A stretch of DNA of 8,142 nucleotides from an uncultured Clostridia bacterium. Its GTDB lineage: Bacteria > Bacillota > Clostridia > Christensenellales > Aristaeellaceae. Each line of letters starts with the position of its first letter. Within the stretch, counting starts at the first letter, position 1. The stretch spans positions 1 through 8,142 of the forward strand of contig CAKURR010000036.1 of assembly GCA_934675735.1 (NCBI GenBank). The letters run 5' to 3'. The position numbers and the translations under genes are program-made. The notes under the pieces were generated by a model. It was not told the origin of the DNA, did not search any database, and worked only from the letters and a program-made list of their open reading frames with translations. Shown here one piece after another: positions 1 to 4,059 of this stretch.

Positions 1-60
1 GCCGCCTGCGGCGGATTCAGCATGGGGGCTGTGCCTGGGAGAGTAGGAGGCAGAGCGCAA
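1..60 (+). repeat. 5S rRNA-like structured repeat, unit A (cut by window start)
   Basis: The stretch holds GGGAGAGTAGGA (37-48), which is the typical sequence of the 3' side of loop E and helix V in bacterial 5S rRNA. Before it are a small GC hairpin (GCCGC, CTG, then CGGCGG) and ATTCAG (15-20), followed by a 16-nt spacer. Unit B further right has the same order and exactly the same 16-nt spacer, so these look like two copies of one element. The left arm of the unit lies outside the window. Downstream, GGCAGAGC (49-56) can pair with GCTTTGCC (66-73), with one G-U pair. I read this as a degenerate 5S-derived or 5S-resembling repeat and not a working 5S gene, because the 5' domain of 5S cannot be recognised. 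Confidence 0.5.
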
Positions 61-102
61 AAGTTGCTTTGCCCTCCCTTACGTCCTATCCTCCAGGGTC
101 GT

Positions 103-210
103 GTTCAAGCCAACGTGCGCCATTGTACTTGGCTAGGATTTTGCCTGCCGCCCGCTGTGCGGGATTCAGGCAGGCAAAATCACCCGGGAGAGTAGGACGT
201 TGCTGCGAGA
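103..210 (+). repeat. 5S rRNA-like structured repeat, unit B, with expanded helix IV
   Basis: GTTCAAGCC (about 104-112), GTGCGCC (about 116-122) and TTGTACTTGG (123-132) resemble the central part of bacterial 5S rRNA (GTTAAGCC, GCGCCGATGGTACTTGG). GGGAGAGTAGGACGTTGC (186-203) resembles its 3' part. Between the two, where 5S normally has a short helix IV and loop D, sits a long palindrome (137-181). The expected 5' strand of helix I and the 5' domain are not recognisable upstream, so this is more likely a repeat or pseudogene than a functional 5S rRNA. It is the second copy of the element seen in unit A, with a period of 149 bp between the GGGAGAGTAGGA motifs. Confidence 0.5.
137..181 (+). repeat. 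Long palindrome in the helix IV position of unit B
   Basis: GATTTTGCCTGCC (137-149) pairs perfectly over 13 bp with GGCAGGCAAAATC (169-181). Inside, CCCGC (151-155) and GCGGG (159-163) form a second short stem around TGT, followed by an unpaired ATTCA. The whole would fold as one strong hairpin. No T-run follows, so it is not a Rho-independent terminator. Confidence 0.85.
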
Positions 211-216
211 TTGTGC

Positions 217-239
217 GAGGCGGCGTGGAAGCCGTCCTC
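217..239. repeat. Bulged GC hairpin
   Basis: GAGGCGGC (217-224) pairs with GCCGTCCTC (231-239), with one bulged T at 235 and loop GTGGAA. It lies between the 5S-like unit and another hairpin and is part of the intergenic repeat mosaic. No function can be assigned. Confidence 0.5.
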
Positions 240-269
240 CATATACCGCAAACCTTCCATAACCTCGGC

Positions 270-288
270 GGACGCGCGATGCGCGCCC
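270..288. repeat. REP-like short palindrome
   Basis: The core CGCGC (273-277) and GCGCG (281-285) form a 5-bp stem around GAT. Two more G-C pairs follow beyond an A/C mismatch. Short GC palindromes of this kind, next to CCCCTACA, resemble REP-type intergenic repeats. A genome-wide copy count would be needed to confirm that. Confidence 0.4.
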
Positions 289-300
289 CTACATTTGAAT

Positions 301-517
301 GAGCATACATATAAACTGTGTTGCTTAAAATGTTCTGTTCATTAAAACAATCTGTGTTTATATTTACACATTGCCGATTCTATATTAATCAGAAGTACGG
401 AAAATGCTTTCTGTCCGTATAAGCTCGAATGCTACCTCATGTAGCGTTAAAGTTGCGATTCATCGGAATGTCTGATATACTGAACTCAATAAATTGAAAT
501 TTGCAGGTATATGCGAA
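301..517. other. AT-rich intergenic region upstream of the kinase gene
   Basis: No gene is visible here. Composition turns abruptly AT-rich at about 290-300. A small inverted repeat, TACGGA with TCCGTA (within about 396-419), and a 5-bp hairpin GCTAC-CTCAT-GTAGC (431-445) are present. The second sits 7 bp upstream of the -35 box of the kinase promoter and could be an operator, but there is no further evidence for that. Confidence 0.5.
453..481 (+). promoter_or_regulatory. SigA-type promoter of the kinase gene
   Basis: The -35 box is TTGCGA (453-458) and the -10 box TATACT (476-481), with a 17-bp spacer. TG at 473-474 gives an extended -10 (TGATATACT). Transcription should start near 488, about 30 nt before the start codon at 518. 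Confidence 0.65.
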
Positions 518-1030
518 ATGAAAAGAATCATGGTTATCGGTTGCCCGGGAAGCGGCAAAAGCACGTTTTCAAGAGAACTGCACAGCAAAACGGGTATTCC
601 GCTTTATCATCTGGATATGATGAACTGGAATGCAGATCGAACAACGGTGGAAAAGCGTGTATTTCTTGAACGTTTGTCAAACGTGCTTGAAAAAGACGAG
701 TGGATTATTGACGGCAACTACGGCTCCACGATGGAATTAAGAATGCAAAGATGCGATACAATCATATTTTTAGATTATTCACTGGATGTTTGCCTTGATG
801 GTATTTCAAAAAGAAAGGGGAAACCACGGAGCGACATCCCTTGGAAAGAACCGGAGCATGAGGACGAAGAATTTATCAGGTTCATCAAAAATTATAATTC
901 GCAGAGCAGACCGCAGGTTATGGCGCTGCTTGAAAAATATTCATACAAGCACATAATTGTATTCAAGAGTCGAAATGAAGCGAGTGTTTTCTTGAGTAAA
1001 ACACCTTTATCATCGAATAAAATGAAATAA
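518..1030 (+). CDS. Small P-loop kinase (adenylate kinase-like / 'topology modulation protein' family)
   Basis: This is a 170-residue cytosolic P-loop NTPase. The Walker A motif GCPGSGKST is at residues 8-16, followed by HLD (31-33), WNAD (37-40), DGNYGS (65-70) and a Walker B-like strand IIFLDYS (82-88). A charged lid-like stretch follows at 97-120 (KRKGKPR...). Length and motif order fit the uncharacterised adenylate kinase-like group often annotated as 'topology modulation protein' or AAA family ATPase. The phosphate acceptor is not known, and a role in DNA topology should not be assumed. ATG at 518 was chosen because AGGT at 505-508 lies 9 nt upstream. The frame is open from a TTG at 494, but that codon has no ribosome binding site. 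The gene is AT-rich compared with the genes right of 1680, converges on the GNAT gene, and may have been acquired with it. Confidence 0.8.
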   Translation: MKRIMVIGCPGSGKSTFSRELHSKTGIPLYHLDMMNWNADRTTVEKRVFLERLSNVLEKDEWIIDGNYGSTMELRMQRCDTIIFLDYSLDVCLDGISKRKGKPRSDIPWKEPEHEDEEFIRFIKNYNSQSRPQVMALLEKYSYKHIIVFKSRNEASVFLSKTPLSSNKMK

Positions 1031-1115
1031 TCGGATTATCCTCAAATTTGGATTGTTGGACTCATTTCATAATACAATTGGAACCTGATGAAGATAACAC
1101 ATGCTTTTGCGCTGA

Positions 1116-1559
1116 TTACAATGCTTTTCTCAAATAAACCATATCAATCAGTTGAACGCCGCATTCAAATATTAGATGGTCGTAATGCTTGATAAAGAAG
1201 TTCTTGATTCGATGCGAACGAACGAATCCGCACTTTTCATAAAACGGAATTGTCAGCGGGCTGTCGCCCGTCCCGACTTGCAAAATATCGTATTTTCCTC
1301 GATAGGTTGAAGCGATAAAATCAATCATGGCGCGTCCATATCCTTTGCCCTGAAACGCGGGTAAAGTGGCAAAATTTTTGATTTCCAGAATGCCGTGGCC
1401 TTCGTCCGTGACGATACATTCACATTTGATTCCGTTGTCGTTAAGCACATACATCGTTCCTCGATCGATATAGCGATTGACCATTTCTTCCTGCTCGTCG
1501 GCCAGCAAAAGCAGGAACATAAACTGCCTTCGGTTGTTTGTGACTTCAACAATCTGCAT
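1116..1559 (-). CDS. GNAT family N-acetyltransferase
   Basis: This 147-residue cytosolic protein should transfer an acetyl group from acetyl-CoA to an unknown amine. The acetyl-CoA loop is QGKGYG (residues 70-75, form Q/R-x-x-G-x-G/A), preceded by the strand LEIKNFATLP (59-68). FYEKCGF (106-112) is the typical C-terminal GNAT segment. The C-terminal part (YDHLIFECGVQLIDMVYL, about 126-143) resembles the YvbK-like subgroup of Firmicutes, from memory only. The start is ATG at 1559, with GAGGTG ending 6 nt upstream. A TTG at 1562 in frame is only about 4 nt from that site and is less likely. The gene reads toward the kinase gene, and I see no clear terminator in the 85 bp between them. A TATATT -10-like box (1583-1588 on the minus strand) could drive it, but no good -35 is visible. 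Like the kinase it lies in the AT-rich block. Confidence 0.85.
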   Translation of the reverse strand: MQIVEVTNNRRQFMFLLLLADEQEEMVNRYIDRGTMYVLNDNGIKCECIVTDEGHGILEIKNFATLPAFQGKGYGRAMIDFIASTYRGKYDILQVGTGDSPLTIPFYEKCGFVRSHRIKNFFIKHYDHLIFECGVQLIDMVYLRKAL

Positions 1560-1588
1560 CAAAACACCTCGTTTTGTTTCCGAATATA

Positions 1589-1625
1589 AAAAGTCCTTTC
1601 ACGTTGAAGGATGGAAAGGACTTTT
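1589..1625 (-). terminator. Hairpin with T-run, terminator of the membrane-protein gene
   Basis: AAAAGTCCTTTC (1589-1600) pairs perfectly over 12 bp with GAAAGGACTTTT (1614-1625), with a 13-nt loop. On the minus strand it is followed by TTTTTATATT, so it most likely ends the transcript of the gene at 1675-2298, whose stop is 50 bp upstream. It also directly adjoins a -10-like box for the GNAT gene, so an operator role is an alternative. Confidence 0.7.
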
Positions 1626-1637
1626 CGACGCGAATGA

Positions 1638-1666
1638 TTGACAATATGCGGTTTCTTTTTTATAAT
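1638..1666 (+). promoter_or_regulatory. Consensus SigA promoter, antisense to the downstream gene
   Basis: TTGACA (1638-1643) and TATAAT (1661-1666) are both exact consensus hexamers, separated by exactly 17 bp. The predicted start is near 1673. It points right, into the 3' end of the minus-strand gene 1675-2298. No convincing plus-strand gene begins before rmuC at 2390. It could make an antisense RNA or a long rmuC leader, or be left over from a lost gene. Confidence 0.6.
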
Positions 1667-1674
1667 GAGCTTGA

Positions 1675-2298
1675 TTATCGGCTCAGTCCCAACACGATGG
1701 ATTTGATGGTCATCGTGTCCGGCGAAACAGTGTAAATGCAGTAAACATGTTCGTATTTGCTGTAATTATCCAGTGTTCCGGCGGGATAAGCCGACGTAGG
1801 GGCCATGAGCGTGACGATAATTTCGCCGGAATCCACGGTAATCAGTCCGCGCGGCGGCAGGGCGGTCATCGAGCCGTTTTGGTTTTCAAAATAATCCGCG
1901 CAATAGAGAATCATCTCTTCGTTGGATTGCTCGCCCGTCAGTTCGCCCGTGGTCTGCATATCGGTGTAGGTGCTGGGGTAACGTGAAAGCAGCGTATCCA
2001 GCGAATCGCCGACGCTGACGCCGCGCGGGCCGTCGCTGACAGAAATCCGTTCGCTTGTGCGAAGCTGATTCATCTGTGCGGCGGTGATATCCGACGCTGT
2101 AAACGGCTGGGTCGCGTCATAGGGCAGCAGCGTGGCGACGGGCGCGGAAACGGGTTCCGAATCGGATTGAATGCCAAATACCATGATACAGATGACCAGA
2201 CTGAGCAGCATGGCGCCGATGCCGCCGCCGATGCAAAGCGCAATCGTGTGGTGCTCCTTGCGCTTCATAATCTGTTCTTTTCTGCGTCTTTGAGCCAT
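1675..2298 (-). CDS. Unrecognised single-pass membrane protein with extracytoplasmic domain
   Basis: I do not recognise this 207-residue protein. The N-terminus is strongly basic (RRRK at 4-7, KRK at 12-14), followed by one hydrophobic segment at about 18-43, so the N-terminus should stay inside and residues 44-207 outside. A Ser/Pro/Ala-rich linker (45-60) leads to a folded-looking domain. GVSVGDSLDTLLSRYP (93-108) recalls the 'G-x-S...L...YG' opening helix of BamE/SmpA-like folds found in several Firmicute lipoproteins and membrane proteins, which is only a weak resemblance. Cys133 and Cys187 could form a disulfide. The start is well supported: AAAGGAGG lies 6 nt upstream of the ATG. The gene is divergent from rmuC, has its own extended -10 promoter, and ends in a hairpin terminator 50 bp after the stop. 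Confidence 0.75.
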   Translation of the reverse strand: MAQRRRKEQIMKRKEHHTIALCIGGGIGAMLLSLVICIMVFGIQSDSEPVSAPVATLLPYDATQPFTASDITAAQMNQLRTSERISVSDGPRGVSVGDSLDTLLSRYPSTYTDMQTTGELTGEQSNEEMILYCADYFENQNGSMTALPPRGLITVDSGEIIVTLMAPTSAYPAGTLDNYSKYEHVYCIYTVSPDTMTIKSIVLGLSR

Positions 2299-2330
2299 GA
2301 TTTACCTCCTTTGCCCAAGCGGGCACGTTG

Positions 2331-2339
2331 ATTATACCA
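2331..2339 (-). promoter_or_regulatory. Extended -10 promoter of the membrane-protein gene
   Basis: The minus strand reads TGGTATAAT, an exact TATAAT with a TGn extension. No good -35 hexamer is seen 17 bp upstream, which is tolerated in extended -10 promoters. The predicted start gives a short leader of about 25 nt containing AAAGGAGG. Confidence 0.6.
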
Positions 2340-2389
2340 CATTTATCTCCCGCGCGCTACCGGCGGGAAGAAAGCAGGGGTGTTTCCTG

Positions 2390-3820
2390 ATGGGTTTTCT
2401 CACGGAAAAACAGGCGCTGTATGCTGTCGTACTGGTCTGCCTGACGCTGGTGCTGATGATGGTGATTACGCTGATTTTGATGTATCGGCGGTCGGCTGCA
2501 GCGGAAAAGCAGGCGAAAGAGATTGCCCGCGCGGTGGAAGAAAAGCTTGCGCAGACGGATGACGCGAAGCGCGAGAGCGACTTGCAGGCGCGGCGGGAGC
2601 TCAGCGAGAGCATGCAGAGCGTCAACGATTCCGTGGTGCGCATGATGGGCGAAATGACCCGAACCCAGCAGGGGCAGATGGATGCGCTCGGCGGTCAGCT
2701 CCGTGCCGCAAGCCGACAGGATGAAGAACGCATGGAGCGCATACGTCAGACGATGGACAGGCGCTTGAGCAGCTATGAGGAGCGCATCGGCGGGGTCAAT
2801 CAGGCGCTGGAAGAGAAGCTGAGCGGCAACGAGGAGCGTATGGAGCGCATGCGCCAAACCATTGAGGGCGGCCTGCAAACCATCAACGAGGAAAACCGCC
2901 GACAGCTTGAGCAGATGCGCCAGACGGTGGATGAAAAGCTGAACGCGACGGTCGAGCAGCGGCTGGAAGCCTCCTTTTCGGCTGTGACAAAGCGGCTGGA
3001 ACAGGTGACGGCCGGGCTGAACGCGGTGCAGAGCCTGGCGGGAAGCGTGGATGAGCTGGGGCGCATGGTCTCCGGCGCGAGGCCGCTGGGTGTCATCGGC
3101 GAAGCGCAGCTGGGGGCGATTTTATCGCAGATGCTCGCGCCGTCGCAGTATGCCGAACACGCGCCCGTGCGCCCGAACGGCGAGCCTGTCGCGGATTACG
3201 TCGTCGTCATGCCGGGGCAGGGCGGGCAGAACACGGTGTATCTGCCGATTGACGCGAGCCTGCCTATGCGCGAATATCATGAGCTTTGCACCGCACAGGA
3301 GAGCGGCACGCGCGCTGAAATCGAAAGCGCGCGCGGGCTGCTGGAATCGGCCGTGCGCATGCACGCCAGGCGGATGTCCGAAAAGCTGATTGCGCCGCCG
3401 TATACGACGGATTACGCTGTGCTGTTTCTGCCGAGCGAGGGGCTTTATGCCGAAGTGCTGCATATTTCGGGTCTCTCCGAGCGCGTGCAGCAGGAGAGCC
3501 GCATGGTGGTTGCCGGGCCGACGACGCTTGCTGCGCTGATTTCGAGTTTGCAGCTGGGCTTCAAGTCGCTGGCCATCGAGCAGCGCACGCAGGAAGTCAT
3601 GAATCTGCTTGGCGCGATCCGCACGGATTTTGCGGGTTTCGCGTCGCTGCTTGGCCGCACGCAGAAAAAACTCAGACAGGCGACCGAAGAGCTGGATCAC
3701 GCCCAGCAGCACACGCAGACCATTGCCAAACGCCTGTCCGACGTGAACGGACTGCCCGAAAGCGAAGCAAAAAAGCTGCTCGGCTTGTCGGATGAAGAGG
3801 ATGACGACAGTTGGGATTAA
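2390..3820 (+). CDS. rmuC: RmuC family protein (membrane-anchored coiled coil plus nuclease-like domain)
   Basis: RmuC proteins limit inversions and recombination between repeats and carry a predicted restriction-endonuclease-like domain. The 476-residue product has one N-terminal membrane helix (about 9-31), a long coiled coil (about 36-225), and the conserved domain from about 230. Family landmarks are LGVIGEAQLGAIL (233-245), DYVVVMPG (269-276), YLPIDASLP (284-292), APPYTTDYAVLFLPSEGLYAEV (335-356 region) and GPTTLAALISSLQLGF (376-391). The usual DAK/DSK at the third landmark is DAS here (Ser290), which may remove a catalytic Lys. The coiled coil has 18-residue repeats starting near 111, 129 and 147. 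The acidic tail ends DEEDDDSWD. ATG at 2390 was chosen for AGGGG at 2376-2380 and because it sits directly before the membrane helix. The frame is open upstream to 2297, but that would overlap the promoter of the divergent gene. Confidence 0.9.
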   Translation: MGFLTEKQALYAVVLVCLTLVLMMVITLILMYRRSAAAEKQAKEIARAVEEKLAQTDDAKRESDLQARRELSESMQSVNDSVVRMMGEMTRTQQGQMDALGGQLRAASRQDEERMERIRQTMDRRLSSYEERIGGVNQALEEKLSGNEERMERMRQTIEGGLQTINEENRRQLEQMRQTVDEKLNATVEQRLEASFSAVTKRLEQVTAGLNAVQSLAGSVDELGRMVSGARPLGVIGEAQLGAILSQMLAPSQYAEHAPVRPNGEPVADYVVVMPGQGGQNTVYLPIDASLPMREYHELCTAQESGTRAEIESARGLLESAVRMHARRMSEKLIAPPYTTDYAVLFLPSEGLYAEVLHISGLSERVQQESRMVVAGPTTLAALISSLQLGFKSLAIEQRTQEVMNLLGAIRTDFAGFASLLGRTQKKLRQATEELDHAQQHTQTIAKRLSDVNGLPESEAKKLLGLSDEEDDDSWD

Positions 3821-3846
3821 CGCTGTGTCCGTCGGTACGGGAAAAA

Positions 3847-3884
3847 TGCGGCGGAAGCCGCATAAGCGCAGAGCACGTCTGCGC
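3847..3884 (+). other. Two stable hairpins after rmuC
   Basis: TGCGGC-GGAA-GCCGCA (3847-3862) is a 6-bp stem with a GNRA-type loop. GCGCAGA (3866-3872) and TCTGCGC (3878-3884) form a 7-bp stem around GCACG. They start 26 nt after the rmuC stop and precede the terminator at 3922. Neither has a T-run. They may stabilise the 3' end of the rmuC mRNA or be intergenic repeats. Confidence 0.5.
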
Positions 3885-3921
3885 GGGATTTTGAAAATCG
3901 AAACGCTTTTCTATGCAAAGC

Positions 3922-3958
3922 TCCCCGATTTGATGACGGCGTCAGGTCGGGGATTTTT
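3922..3958 (+). terminator. Rho-independent terminator of rmuC
   Basis: TCCCCGA (3922-3928) pairs with TCGGGGA (3947-3953) and is followed by TTTTT (3954-3958). Inside, TGAC (3934-3937) pairs with GTCA (3941-3944). It lies about 100 bp after the rmuC stop and separates rmuC from spoIIE. Confidence 0.8.
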
Positions 3959-3998
3959 GCGTTTTCGTGTCTAACGTTTCCCTGAATTTGCAGCGAAA

Positions 3999-4032
3999 AA
4001 CGACATGCGCGCCCGCCATGACGGCATACAAT
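3999..4032 (+). promoter_or_regulatory. Possible spoIIE promoter with a weak Spo0A-box candidate
   Basis: TACAAT (4027-4032) matches the -10 consensus at five of six positions, and no -35 hexamer is visible at 17 bp. AACGACA (3999-4005) matches the reverse 0A box TTCGACA at five of seven positions and lies about where Spo0A~P binds in the B. subtilis spoIIE promoter. Both matches are short and could be chance. Confidence 0.25.
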
Positions 4033-4059
4033 GAAAGCATAAACCGATGAAGGCGGGGG

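Noticed and set aside
1..210. A functional 5S rRNA gene
   Set aside because: The 3' motifs fit, but no 5' domain or helix I partner is seen, the helix IV position is greatly expanded, and no 23S or tRNA sequence is adjacent within the window.
69..302. Open frame of 77 codons in the left repeat region
   Set aside because: It runs through the 5S-like unit and its palindrome, has no good ribosome binding site and no protein-like pattern.
1031..1115. Terminator between the convergent kinase and GNAT genes
   Set aside because: I looked for a stem with a T-run in these 85 bp on both strands and found none that is convincing.
1747..1986. Plus-strand open frame downstream of the consensus promoter at 1638-1666
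   Set aside because: No Shine-Dalgarno site before the start, Arg/Gly-rich shadow of the minus-strand gene. I do not think it explains the promoter.
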